64,000 bases of DNA from Undaria pinnatifida (GCA_012845835.1 JABAKD010000001.1:2793540-2857539); one strand, 5' to 3'. Positions 1 through 13,135 are shown, counted from the stretch's first letter. Program-made: numbers and translations. The notes: a model not told the origin generated them from the sequence alone.

Positions 1-237
1 CCCTTTTCGCCTGAAATGGTTTCTGAACGACGGGGCTCCTTCGCCCAAACATCGTCGGACAAATATATATATTTTTTCATGATTCTCGTTGTATACCTAG
101 GCCATGGGATTTTTCATCCGGTTGCAGTTTTTTTTTTCTCCAGAGGTCAGGCTTTTTGGGCGAGGTCTCTTAAGCTTCGTAAGTAAGTGAGGAACATAAC
201 ATAAAAAGTGGATCGCGCCTCTATCGTAGCCCGCGTC
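1..237 (-). mobile_element. Family A MITE, 3' part, cut by window start
   Basis: Carries the family blocks TTCTGAACGACGGGGCTCC, TGATTCTCGTTGTATACC, TAGGCCATGGGAT and the terminal CCTCTATCGTAGCCCGCGTC. The family's full form is about 280-330 bp with ends related to GACGCGTGCTACGATAGAGG. No ORF. Confidence 0.8.
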
Positions 238-348
238 TCAAAATTAAGTGTTGAGCCCCAGAAAAGAAAACACGGTGCACCTTTCTTTGCCGTAGCAGGT
301 GTCATTCCATGTTTTGTGTTTTTTAACAACAGTGCTCGGACTCAAGCT

Positions 349-620
349 CCGGTAGAGGTGAAGGGCGTGCATCCTTTCTTTTCCGAGGACCTCCAGGTTT
401 CAGGATACTTGGTCCCCACCCAAAAACTGATTCTGAGAACGACAAAAAAGTGCAACCTGATCGACAATTTTATGTCCTACAGTAAGTAGGTACCCCCAAA
501 AAAATCGAAAAAATATTGAATTCCGACGACGACCTTGTGGGTTAAGGGGCACTATGTCCCATTCAGAAAACGTGGTTGTAGCCAAAAAGTGCTTCCCTGT
601 ATTATCGTAACACGTGTCTT
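349..620 (+). mobile_element. Family A MITE, diverged
   Basis: Shares CCAAAAACTGATTCTGAG, the GATGAACAATCCCATGG-equivalent block, GGGTTAAGG and CATTCAGAAAAC with other family A copies. The terminal repeats are degraded. Confidence 0.6.
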
Positions 621-832
621 CGCCGTGTCCTTAAGACACATGCTTACTACGGTGGACGCGTGCTACGTACGGTAGAGGTAGATCCTCTGTTTTCTGAAAC
701 TCCCAACACCATGAGGAGCTCAGTACCCCACCCAAAACCAATACTAAATTTCTCTCGGAAATGTCTGTTTTGTTCGAAAAAAGGCGAATTAATTCAATAC
801 TCGAACGGAATATATATTTATTTATTTATTTT

Positions 833-955
833 ATCCTCCGGCGGATGGGGAAAAATAAAGCTTTGGCTCACCACACTTCCACGTATTTTTGTACGCGTCG
901 TGTGTCGATTTAACTCAGTTGCTTTCGCAGCCCAACGCTAGCTGGCGCACCCTTC
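833..955 (+). mobile_element. Family I repeat (CCTCCGGCGG element)
   Basis: Starts ATCCTCCGGCGGATGGGG, then AATAAAGCTTTGGCTCACCA, ACTTCCACG and CGCGTCGTGTGTCGATTTAA. Other copies are at 4650-4770 (inverted) and 55015-55240, with a fragment at 2340-2395. It starts with a short palindrome and has no coding capacity. Confidence 0.65.
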
Positions 956-1867
956 GGGTCCCATTGTAGGTATAGCGTAAGCTGTCCCTATCAGTGGTCA
1001 ACGGAATAATCGTACACCATGAGGAGCTCAGTACCCCACCCGACACCAATCCTATTTACATTTCTCTTGGAAATGTCAATTCTGTTCGAAAACCGGCGAA
1101 TCAATCCAATACTCGAACGGAATAATCGATTCACGGCGGGGGGCTCATTACACCGACGGATGGGCACTCAAGAGGATCGGAGGAAAAGGGAGAGAGCAGT
1201 GACAACGACCCTTCTCAAGGCATCACCAAGCGTCTCACGCGCATAGCTCCGCGACTAAAACGGAGAACACGACGAGCGGAACGACATGTTCCTCCCTGTC
1301 GATTGATAGACCTAGAACAGCTGCTGTGATCGTGTTTCTGTTGCTACGATAGACGATAGGGGTGCAGTTTTTTTCTTTTCCTGGGGCTCCTTCCCTGAGG
1401 AGCCTTATCTCTCCCCCACCCAGAAAAACAATTATTTTTTATGAGCTGGACAAATTCGGGCGTAGCATGCCACATGTGTGTCTGTCTGCAGACAGGCGCG
1501 TGTGGAGGAAATGCTCGTACGGACGGACCAAGTTAGGAGTGCTTGCCGCACTTCTCGCCACATAGAGTCCGTTATTTTACGCGAAATTTTACAAGAAAAA
1601 AAAATCGATAAAAAAGATCCAATAATACAGAGCTTCTCAGGGTGTTCTTGGCCCTTTCTTGGACTCCATAACCTCCTACCCCTCACTTGTTTACCTCTAG
1701 TTTTTCTCCAAAGACCCACTACAGACAGCAACAAGAGCTATACCATCCGCCTGGCGAGCAGCAAGCTTTTGGTGAAAACCGTTTTTTCATCGGTGACGTG
1801 CCCATAGTATTAGGCTCCCGCGCGGGAGCTGAAAATTTTCAGCGATTTCGGTAGCTTTTTTAGCCGA

Positions 1868-2260
1868 TTGCTGGCGCGCAAGTTCGAACTCACGAAAACA
1901 TCTCGTGAGGCGCTTCTGGCTGCCTACGACTGCCGTCTGGCGCACCCGACGTCGTCATACACCACCATCAGCGTCCCTCGATTTCGGGGGCCGTGGTTGC
2001 TTGTGGGGAGCTGCACCTGTCCGCTAGCGGAGTGCATACGTTCTGTTGAGGATCGTTTTTGTCTCGTTTTGTGTACCCCAAATTTCGACCACTGCAGCGC
2101 CTCAAAGTCGAGGTGTGGACCGATGCCGAGCACCAGAGGGAAAACAGATCTGAAGAGATTTACAGCATCTGTGGATGAAGCACTCTTGACCCTACCCTGG
2201 TGTTTTGCCAACCCCAAGTCACGAACTAGCCGAAGTTGCAAACGCGGCGTGTTAACCTAG
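1868..2260. other. Open reading frames on both strands, gene status unclear
   Basis: A 130-codon plus frame and a 105-codon minus frame (2241-1924) are both open with balanced composition in otherwise repeat-like DNA. Neither matches a family I know. It may be an exon of a gene extending left, or a remnant of a larger mobile element. Confidence 0.25.
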
Positions 2261-2499
2261 CCATGTATTTTTACTGTTGCGGAAAAAAACACATATATAT
2301 ATATGAGTTACCGGAAAACCGGGGACCAGACGACGCTTAGGTCCCCCCGTGGCCTTAAGCTTTATATTTCCCCATCCACCGGAGAACAAAACACCCACAC
2401 CTCTACCGCCGTAGCATGCGTCGTTTGTTTTCATTTCTTCACCAATTAATGCGGCAAACACACGTCGGCCAATTCAGTCCATGCCGAATCAAACCAAGT

Positions 2500-2836
2500 C
2501 AAGCCAAGCCAAGCCAAGCCAAGCCGAGCCAAGCCAAGCCAACCCGAGCCAAGCCAAGCCAAGCCAAGCCAAGCCAAGCCAAGCCAAGCCAAGCCAAGCC
2601 AAGCCAAGCCAAGCCAAGCCAAGCCAAGCCAAGCCAACCCGAGCCAAGCCAAGCCAAGCCAAGCCAAGTCAAGCCAAGCCAGGCCAAGCCAAGCCAAGCC
2701 AAGCCAAGCCAAGCCAAGCCAAGCCAAGCCAAGCCAAGCCAAGCCAAGCCAAGCCAAGCCAAGCCAAGCCAAGCCAAGCCAAGCCAAGCCAAGCCAAGCC
2801 AAGCCAAGCCAAGCCAAGCCAAGCCAAGCCAAGCCA
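2500..2836. repeat. AAGCC pentanucleotide array
   Basis: About 65 nearly perfect copies with a few point variants (aacccgagcc, aagtcaagcc, aggcc). Because the unit is 5 bp, long ORFs are open on both strands, and they are not genes. Confidence 0.95.
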
Positions 2837-3147
2837 CCCCACTCCAACACGACCAAAACCATCGGTGGGATTTACCCATAGCTGACAAGGAGCGACTAGA
2901 CTACACACCATCGCCCTACGTAATACCTGGTATACATCAAAACGCACACGCCTCATTACATCCGCCGCTAACCTTTGTATTCATATTGTACCGTAGTACT
3001 AATCGTCAACTGTTACCAGGTATGTCACTAGTGCGGAAGTCTAGACTATTCATGGTTCTAATAGTTTGACTCGCTTAACCGTTCAATGCGTAGGACGCCT
3101 CGTCCCATCAACTCTTGGGCAAAAGTAAGTACGGCTCGCCCAATGCC

Positions 3148-3300
3148 CATGATACGGTACTCCACATTTAACATAATTCATTCCATATTCATCATACGGT
3201 GTATACGGTATTCCATATGTGCGATACGCTATTCCACATTTATGATACGGTATCCCATATACTTCAGTATATGATGTGGTATGTTCCATGTTCATGGTAT
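3148..3300. repeat. Degenerate ATACGGTATTCCATAT array
   Basis: Six to seven imperfect units of about 22-30 bp built on GATACGGTATTCCACAT. It abuts the GPI8 stop codon and probably lies in its 3' UTR. Confidence 0.65.
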
Positions 3301-3314
3301 GCTATTACATAAGT

Positions 3315-3410
3315 CTAGAGTGGGACTATCTCCTCCTCGCCGACGAGGTCGTACGGCTCCATCGTCAGCTCTACGCTTAGGACCGACCCGAAAAAATCCG
3401 TTACCGGAAT
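3315..3410 (-). CDS. PIGK: GPI8 exon 8, C-terminus and stop (residues 363-393)
   Basis: Encodes [20 protein letters not shown], then [11 protein letters not shown] and [11 protein letters not shown] is the last strongly conserved motif of GPI8 and fixes the frame. The end is acidic with no membrane segment. The region just downstream (about 3290-3148) is an AT-rich degenerate array of ATACGGTATTCCA-like units and would lie in the 3' UTR. Confidence 0.92.
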   Translation of the reverse strand: MPVTDFFGSVLSVELTMEPYDLVGEEEIVPL

Positions 3411-3725
3411 CTGCCGGGGACACAAAGACGAAACCGGGAACAGAGGGAAGCAAGGGGGGGGGCGGGGGAGGCGAGGGAAGGGGAGGGAAGGGGAGGGGAG
3501 GGAAAGGAAATTGGGAAGACGGAACGGGAGGGGGGACGGGGGGGGAGGGAGATCGAGGGGAGGCCGTCGACGGACGGGGGGGGAGGAGGGTAGGCAAGGC
3601 AGATGAGGGTGGTGGAGGGCAGAAACGCCAGCTGATTAGTCTGGCGTGGCAATACGTGGAGATTATTTGATGTAGAGCGAAAATCAGGACGGGCAAATGA
3701 TGGCCAACAGGATCGACGTCAAATG

Positions 3726-3789
<64 letters not shown>

Positions 3790-6700
3790 AAGAGTCGAAA
3801 AGAAGCTGAACCTTTTTTTTGCTCGATTATTAAGTATAGCAACAACAAAAAAAATCTACGCTTTTGACATTTTCAAGCGCCTCAGTAAGAATAGGGATCA
3901 TGATGCCTACACCCGTCCCTTTCGAGTGTTTGAATTGTTGTCGTTCGGACACCAATGTTAATATCGCCAACCAGCGAATGCAAAATCGTCAATTTTCGTC
4001 GTCAATTTTTCTTCTCTTCAGCTTTCAAATGGGCTTGAATAAACCTAAACCTTATTGTGCCCTGGTAAAAAAACTGTTAATATCAAGTAATACTGTCCTC
4101 AATTGTTTGGGCATCAAACGATCTTTGCATAAAATGTACTCTACAACTTCTAATACGACGATCTCCTAAACGTGTGTCTTGACGGCTATCCGTCACAGTC
4201 AAGAGGTTCAACAGTGCCGTCAACGGTAACCCGTGTGTACCACTGCAAGGAGTTACCCCACTCTAATCCCAAGTAGCTCGTCTCAAAAACGTGGAAGCAG
4301 TTGCTCCCAACAAAGTTGTCGGCCACCAGTCCACTCTTGGCGCGTCACGGCATCTTTCGACAAAACATACCAGGAAAATCTTCTACCAGGGTACGTCTAG
4401 TATGCAGATACCCTTGACCGGTGTCTTGACTGATATCCGTCAGTCAGGGGGGGAGCAAGAGTGCCGTCAACGTTAAACTCCTATACCACTGCAAGAAGTT
4501 ACCCCACCCTAATCCCATGCGTGTAACTCCCAAAAAGCGCGGGTGCAGTTGACCGCCCGACAAATACGTCAGCTGAAGGTGGCCTAGTTTTTGGCTTACC
4601 AGGGACTCTGTAAACAAAATACAAAATGTCCTAGTTGTAGCAACCGAAGGACACGCCAGCTAGCGCCGGATCGCGAAGGCAATCGAGTTAAATCGACACA
4701 CGACGTGAATGAAAATTACGTGGAAGTGTGGTGAGCTTGAGCTTTATTTTGCCCCATCCGCCGGAGGATTAAAAAAAAAAAAAACTAGTCGTCGCATGGG
4801 GATCTCTTTGACCGGTGTCCTGGCCGACTGTCTGTCAGGCACCGGGTAAGAGTGCCGTCAACGTTAGCCCCGTTACCACTGCAAAAACGACTCCACTCTA
4901 AACCTAAGCACTGTGTCCACAAAACGTGGGCGCAGTTGCTCCCAACAAAAACGTCGGTCAACAATCAAATCTTGACCGGTCAAGGCATCCTTGGATAAAA
5001 CGTAGTGTATTACTATTACTATGGGGATTTCCTTGACGGCTGTGTTGACGGCTGTCCATCAGTCAAGGGGGAAAAGCGCCGTCAACGTCTAACCCCTTTA
5101 TTAACAAGATGCTTTCGTACCATACCATATAATCCTCACAGCAGTAACAGTGGGTCTTACGAGCTGGCTTACCTGGTCGAGCGGCGGACCGGTCCAATCC
5201 TTCATCTCCACGGTCGGCGTCGACAGCAGCGACTTCGGTCGGAGGGATCGCATCAGCCCTCCCAAAGTCACCTGAACAGAAATTTCAGGCGGGCAACCAA
5301 GCGATTATAAAAAACAACGAAGTTCCAACAGAAAGGGAGGGGGGTGAGGGGGGGGGGGATATGAAAAAGGAGGTTGCGAGGGTCGAACAGGGGAGGGGGG
5401 GAGAAATTAGGAGGTTGCGAAAACGTGCAGTGGAGTCAAAGCTGCGTGGGCAGCATCATAGGGGGGATAATAGGTCGCGAGAGGCGGAGGGGGACGGGGG
5501 GGGGGGGGGCGTACTCATGCGTTTTTTGCCTTAGTCATTTTACTACTGACCACGCATCCCTTTCGAGACGGAAAATCGTTCCTACTCCTTACTGAGACAA
5601 CCCCGCCATTCGGGCGCTCACTCCGTTTCTTCTTTCTCTACCGTAGCATGCGTCCCAAACCAAAACGCCACCCCAACCCCATACCAAACCCTGTCTAGAG
5701 GAAACAAACAAAACAGCCGCTCACCGAATCTCGGAGGGTAGGCGGCGGGGAGTCTCCCTGCCTCCCCATCCCTCGCATCACGTTTGCCGGTCGATCCTCT
5801 CCCTTGGCCATCTCAGATTGGAAAAAGTCCAGCATCGCTGAGGTGAATCTGTCCATAAGAGACAGCCCGATCGATGTGTCGCTCTATAGGAAGGGAAGGG
5901 GTGGGGGGGGGGGTAGGGTAAGGAGAGAATGTAACGGCGGGGGCGGGTTGGGGGTGGGATAGGGAGAGGGGTGGGGGGGCGTAGAGGGTATCTCAGATCG
6001 GAAAAAGTCGAGTATCGCCGAGGTGAACCTGTCCATAACAGACTGCCCGATCGATGTGTCGCTCGAGGAGGGGAAGGGGTGGGGAGGGTAAGGGCGGGAT
6101 GAGGGGGGAAGGGGAGGGCGTACTCATTTGTTGCTTGCCTTAGTCATTTGGCCATTGACCACGCATCCCTTTCCAGACGGCGCACCGGGTGGGATGAAGT
6201 GGGGGGGGGGTAGTGAAAGGGGATGATGTGCGGGGTGGGGGGATTGGGGATGGAGTTGGGGAGGTGGGGGGATGAGGGGTGGGGGGATGGAGGGAGGCGG
6301 AGAGGGTAGCTCAGATTGGAAAAAGTCGAGCATCGACGATGTGAATCTATCCATGAGAGACAGCCCAATCGACGTGTCGTGCTAAGGAGGGAAGGGGCGG
6401 GGGGGGGGGGGGGGGATAGCGGGGATTTGTTTTGGGTGGATTAGGGATGGGATTGGTTCGGTAACGGGTGTAGGGAAATGGAGAGCTTACTTTGGGGGGA
6501 AGGGGGGTCAGGGGCGTAGGGCATTGCTTGGAAAAGTCGAGCATCGCCGAGGTGAAGGAAGCTATGCATGAGAGAGCCCGATCGATTGTCCCTTTACGGA
6601 GGGGAGGGGAAGGGGTTGGGCGGGGAGATAGTATGGTTGGGGGGGGGAGGGGGGGGGCAGGGGGGGGATTAGGGTGCGTGTGCTCATTGTCGACGAAAAC

Positions 6701-7630
6701 TTATCCCAGTGAGACAGCCCGGTCGATGTGCCGCTCTGGTGAGAGGGTGGTCGGGTGTGGTCGCCGTAGAGTGGGTCAACGCACAAGGGGGTTGGGGAAG
6801 GGTAACGAGGTGTGTGTGTGCGGGGGGGGGGGGTAGGAGAGGTGGAGTTTTGGCGGGGTGCACAACGTAAAAACAAAAATAAAACACGTTCCAGACAACA
6901 ACATACAGCTGTAGTTCCTACTACTGCTACTACTACCACTACTACTTACTACTACTGTTAATACTAATGTAAAAACTACTGCGACTACTAATATCAACAC
7001 TACAACTAGCATATCCTGCTGCTACTACTGCTACTACTCGTACTACTACAACTACTACGTACTACTACTGTTAATACAAATACAAATACTACTGCGACTA
7101 CTATTAACAATATGAACACAAGTACTGTATTCTACTATTAATACTACCATATTCTACTGCTACTACTGTTACTACTACTTGGAGTAGTGTAGAGTCATCC
7201 CACGCTAGGGGTGCAGCAAATTATGAGAATTTTCTGAGCTCCTGACACGAGGAGCTCAACATCATCCATCACTACCCGCAACATGACTTCCAAGACATTC
7301 CTTTGCGCAACCCGACCACCGTTTGTACTGGCATGATCTACCAACACTAACACTAACACTCCTTAATAGCACTCCTTGATAACACTCCTTGATAACACTC
7401 CTTGATAACACTCCTAAATAACACTCCTTGATAACACTCCTTGATAACACTCCTTAATAACACTCCTTGATAACACTCCTTGATAACACTCCTTAATAAC
7501 ACTCCTCACTAACACTCCTTGATAACACTCCTTGATAACACTCCTTAAGCAAATGTCGTAAAAATATCATACTTGAGGAGCTAGCTCAACAACTCAAAAC
7601 CGGTCACAAACCTTTCGCCCAACAAGTACA

Positions 7631-7661
<31 letters not shown>

Positions 7662-8257
7662 TTAGTGATTGTCTGTGTAATATATATATATCTCACCCCT
7701 TTTGCGTAAGAATTTTCTCCCCTAACGCTGCTGCCGATGCAGAGGACCTCCGGCGATGTAATCTCGTCGAAGAGAGTCGTAGCCTGGCACGTGTCCACCA
7801 TGAGCAGTACCTACCCTCAGTAGTTTAAAAAAATGCAACAGAAAAAAAAGAAAACAGGTAACATATGAGAGAATACGCAACGGCACGTACAAAAAAAAAA
7901 CGTGTCCATGTACGTGGGCGTGGTACATGTTAGAGGTACACATGCCACCAGAGAGAGCGAGAGAGGAAGGGAGAGAGACCTGCCCTTAGTGCTTGAAAAA
8001 AATAACAGTCACATAAGAACACACTTCATACAGCACAAATCAAGAAAATACATACCAGCACGTACAGAGACACGCTCATCTACATTAAGAGAGGGGTGAG
8101 AGAGGACAAGAGAGAGGGAGAGGCAGAGACAGAGACAGAGACAGAGACAGAGACAGAGACAGACACAGGGGGGGGGGGGGGGGGGATACGGGGATAGAGT
8201 GGATAATAAAGAGGGGGGGATGGGGTGCAACATACACAGACAGACAGACGGACAGAC

Positions 8258-8338
<81 letters not shown>

Positions 8339-9592
8339 GGCAGGCAGACAAATAGACAAGACAGACAGGCGAAGAGCCAACAAAACAAGGAAGCACCCAC
8401 GAATGTCGCGTGCCGGCCGGGCAAAAATGCTCTTATTTATAGAACACAACGTTTTTCCTTTCGCGCATTCCCTTTCCAGCTCAACTCGTAAGAGGCTTTC
8501 CCCCTCAACAACCTCCTGGACAAGCCGTGGCCACAGGAGCCTTCCCTACTGCCCCTCCCCCCCCCCCCCCCCCCCCGTACTTGCCTTCATTTCTATTCAT
8601 TTTTAATTGCGCGTAAGGGTCATAATTCCCGCTTTCAGATTGTTTGCGCCCGTCGATTTGCATCGAATTTGGTATTCCCTGAAATACATAATGCCGGCAA
8701 AGGTTTGGCAACGTAGAAACTGACCATACGTCGTTGGAGGCTTTACATTTTAGGACTGGACACCGTTTACGGCTAAACAACGGCGATATTCTCTGGGCAC
8801 AGACGGAGATAGCCGAAGAGAACAAAGCACAAAACCACACTTTGGCATTCCCATGGTACACTGCGGGAAATTAACCGATTAGGTATTTTGGCCACATTCG
8901 GTCGTATCCCCATTGCTGCCTCTGGAATCGGCCACATCGTTAAAAAAAAAGAAATACATTTAGTCCGAAGCTGTCATCCGATAGGCAAGCAAGTACGCAC
9001 AAGGTGCAGAAGTCCGCCTCACCAGTGCTTCTTTGTAGGACGCAGCTCACCCTTCATGCCACTCGCCGAACACCTCACGGCGCTTCGCGCTTGGAGCAAG
9101 CAATGCCTGCCTGGTCGGTGAAAACCCGACGCGCTCCATCATTACGGGGAAGCGAGGGCCAATGGTAGACTACGGCTACGCATGAGCAGACGCACCCACC
9201 CCACCCCCACCCACCCTTCTCTCCACTACCCGTTCTCTCGCGGAGCGGGAAAAACAAACAGACACGCACCCTGTGATATCGCTTCTTGAGCTCCATCTCT
9301 CGCAGAGCCCCCCCCAGGTCATGGCTGGAGACCTCTTCCATGTCGTGGAACTTGAGGAACTGGTCTCCCCCGTGCCCGTTCATGTAGATCAAAACGTTGC
9401 TGTGCTCGTCCGTCGCCAGCATCTGATCAAACAAAAGAGAAAACAAAAACAAACAAAAAATGCGAAAAGACGACACATGACAAATAATAGATCAAGAAAC
9501 AAACAAAAACAAACAAACAAACAAACAAACAAAAGCAAAAAACAAAAAAAAAGAAACAAACCAAAACCAAAACCAAACCAAAGCAACACAAA

Positions 9593-9623
<31 letters not shown>

Positions 9624-12600
9624 CAAAAACGTCCACAAGTCCGACACATCAGAAACGTATTCACAACCTGCCTCTTAGAACAGCCAAATCCCTGGCCAAA
9701 AACCCGCAGCTCTGTACAGTATGGCCTAGGTTTTGATCACGCTGTCTGGTGGGAGCTGGGCGATCTGAACGGCCTGGCACGGGTTTCCTGGGTTGGATAT
9801 GTGTCACACAGATCACGCGCAACATATCGTAACCCACATCTGTAGGATCTAGATCATCTACAAAGGTGATTTGCCCGACCTACGCAAGCGTGAAAACGAA
9901 AAAAAAGACGAATGAGAACAGCAATTATGGACCATCGTGAACAAAAGATAAACAAGCAAAAACAACGAAAAAGTAAAAAAAAAAAGACGAATGAGAACAG
10001 CAAGTATGGACCATCGTGAACAAAAGATAAACAAGCAAAAACAACAGCAATGAGCCTTCTTTCCGGCGCGGCCTGGCCGTGCAATGTATGTAGATCAAAC
10101 CGTTGTTGAGCTCATTCATCCGTTGCCGGCACCTGGAGTACAAAGAAAATAACACAGCTGCAGTAGACCAAACGTCCAACATGATTACACAAGAACAAAA
10201 CATGAAAAAATACTACAAACAATAAAACAGTTGACCAAAAAAACAATACAAAACATACCACAAAACGTATCAAGATGAAAAACAAGACGCGATTCTGACG
10301 TCGTGAAATCTGAGAAACACCCCCCCCCCGTTGTGCCCATCCATGTGGATCGAGGTCTTTTTGCTTCGCTTTCGTCAGTGGCCGGCATCTTGAACGAAAA
10401 AAAACATAAACGTCCGTAAAAAAGTGAAAAAAAGAACTTGAATCACGACACGAAACGAAACATGTAAAAAAACAAACAAACAAACCGAACCGAACCGAAC
10501 CGAACCGAACCGAACCGAACCGAACCGAACCGAACCGAACCGAACCGAACCGAACCGAACCGAACCGAACCGAACCGAACCGAACCAAATACAAAACGGC
10601 TGACATTCAACACACGGGGAACTAGTTAGACAAAGGCAAGAGGGGTGAGGGCGGGAGGGGAGCGCGACGGGGCGAGAACACAGGCTGCACGCATTACCGT
10701 GCATGGCCGTCGTCTTAACAACCATTGACCCTCGCATCGCTACAATGTCGGTGCGGAGGGAGCACGTCCGGTTTTCACCGACCAGGAAGACATCAAGCCT
10801 GTACCAAGCGCAAAGCGTCGTGTGCAGTGTCTGGCGCGAGTCGCATGAAGGGTGAGCTGCATCCTACCAAGCGCACCACTTCCCGAGTGCACAGCACCCC
10901 GCTGTTTCGTCGACATAGCAGTACAAGGCGGGCGAAAAAAGCCGACCTTATGGAGCACCTTCCTGAATCGTCAAACACCACGAAACGTGCTGCGGAGCTC
11001 CGCGCGTTCTGGGAGGTTGGCGTGGTTTTCGGCGTTCGATAAAAGGGTGCTTCCAAAGGCCGCCGTTTGGAGCCCTTTACCGACGTTCTGTAAATCTTGC
11101 GCCAAAGCTGACTTCCCATAAGGTGCTCCGAAAATTCTGCCTTTTGTAGCCCACCTAACTGTGATAATCGGTCGACGAAACAGTGGGGGGGGGGCGCCCA
11201 CCCGTGTTGTGGGGCGGCCTGGGGCACCCCTTTGGCGTAGGTGGGGGGTGATCCAAATCGAAACCTCACCTTGGATGGCGGTGTTCCTGGAAGGGTACGC
11301 CCCGTCAGCAATCGCAAGAAGCTCTCCACGCTAACCTCCTCCCCCCTTTCAAGCGCGCCCGTCCCCGAAAAAACAAAAAAAACAAAAGCAAGAAACGAAG
11401 AGCAATAAAAAAGGGATCGATCCTCGGCGATAAACGGAAGACACGATCGAGGATGGTGCTATCCATTTCAACGGCGAAACAGAAACAAGGAGCGGAGACC
11501 GCATTATATTTCTGCGAAAACTGAAAAACAAGATGGACGAAGATCAAGACTAAGCGCACCAAAAAAAAAAAAAAAAAAAAACAAGGAAAGGAAAAAAAAA
11601 AAAAATGGAGCAATCGGCTGAGAAAAACGTTCAATCTCGGTACATGGCTTTGTTTACGTAATAAAAACAACGAATAAAAACAAAAAAGCTCCTACCAGGC
11701 GCAATTATTTCTTACTGCTAGTCACGAATGATAAATACTCAAGTAAAACAGTCAAGTAGTAAAGCAATCAACTCACCGAAAGTCTACCTCCACGTCTCCC
11801 TCGTAGAGATTGAGCTCGTGGTCCTTGCCGTTATAAACGCCTCCTGGGAAGGGGTTTCTTGCGTTACAAGGCATGTCATCCGCAAGCATGAGCACGATGT
11901 TCGAGTCCGGTATGCCAAGGCGCCGCACGGTGTGGTACACGGAGAGCGTGTTGGCCACGTGCCGGTAGTTGAACCAGAAGCGCGACGTGCACACCTGTGT
12001 GCGGTTATTAGTTGTATGCATTGTCGAAAACGAACAGTGTGACGAAAACCAAAAATCAGATGTACCCCAAAAAACAAAAAAGTTTTTCAAAATCAACAAC
12101 AAAAGGTGACAACAATGAAAAGACAGTGCGCTATACCCGTTACAAAACGATAGCAACCCTAGCACGATTTGCTACAAACATTCGTGGTTGACGGAGAGGA
12201 TGTTGGCCGATGTGCCGGTAGTTGAACCAAGAAAAATAAGCGCGATATGCACACCTGTCGTTTTTAGCACTATAAGTTTGTTGTTGTTTGTTTTAAGGTG
12301 TTAAAAACAAAAAAATTGGATGTTATCACAAGTAAAAATCGTGCCAACAAAACAAAAATGTGCCAACAAAATAGCGAAAAAACAACAAAAAAGCAACGTT
12401 TGCGGTTTTGCAAAACAACCTCAACATGAAAAAAAAGCACACACACAAGATGAAGTATGGAATATACTTCAAAGCATCAGCCCCCGCGGATTGGGTTGCG
12501 AGTTCCTAGTTGATCGATTGCATACGGATTGCAAAATTTCTTCGACAAGACCATCCCAACCTGAACCCTAACTCTCCATAGCCACAACCCCCAGCCTACA

Positions 12601-13103
12601 ACCCCGACCGCCCACCCACCTCGGACCAACGCTATGATCGGGGGCAAACTTTTGAGGCCTATTTTAGACGTGGCTCGAGGTCGCCCGCGCGACTGACCTC
12701 CCTGTTCCTTTGCGACCTCGACGTTTCGTGCTTTTCTAATTTTGCGATATGAACCCGCAATCGAACGGTAAAAGCTACGCCGCGCCACAAAAATCTCCTG
12801 GAGTATAACCATCCGCGAGGTGCTACAGAGTCACTCGTGCGAGTGGTGAAAACCCACTACTCGTACGTATTATTAGCGAAGATGGGGGTATATCGTAACA
12901 TCATCGTAACACCGTCGTAACATTTCCCCTACTATTACCGTAGCCTTCGTCGTGCACGCGCGTTTCTGCGCGGCCGTGGTCACCAAAATCGATAGCCTTG
13001 GCGTCGCCGAATGAAGACACGCGAAATGTCTAAAAGTAAAACAGTTTGTTTCTACTTCTTTGTCGGCCGCCGCCGCCGCCGCCGCTTCCGCTGCAGTATT
13101 TGC

Positions 13104-13135
<32 letters not shown>

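Larger units (their letters stand above)
621..2499. other. Repeat-derived region left of GPI8 with no sure gene
   Basis: Beyond the family I element (833-955) there are two related segments around 655-780 and 1015-1110 (ATGAGGAGCTCAGTACCCCA in both) and family A-like scraps. The only long frames are the two-strand ORFs at 1868-2260. Confidence 0.5.

Noticed and set aside
2416-3069. Long ORFs (up to 217 codons) through the AAGCC array on both strands
   Set aside because: A 5-bp repeat without stops is open in several frames on both strands; the protein is pure repeat and there is no gene context.
3292-3789. 165-codon minus ORF overlapping GPI8 exon 8
   Set aside because: It is in another frame than the conserved VTDFFGSV and is inflated by the CAA triplet and G-rich tracts.
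8009-8606. Cys/Leu/Ser or Thr/Asp/Arg/Gln repeat ORFs over the GACA array
   Set aside because: Artefacts of a tetranucleotide repeat in a GPI8 intron.
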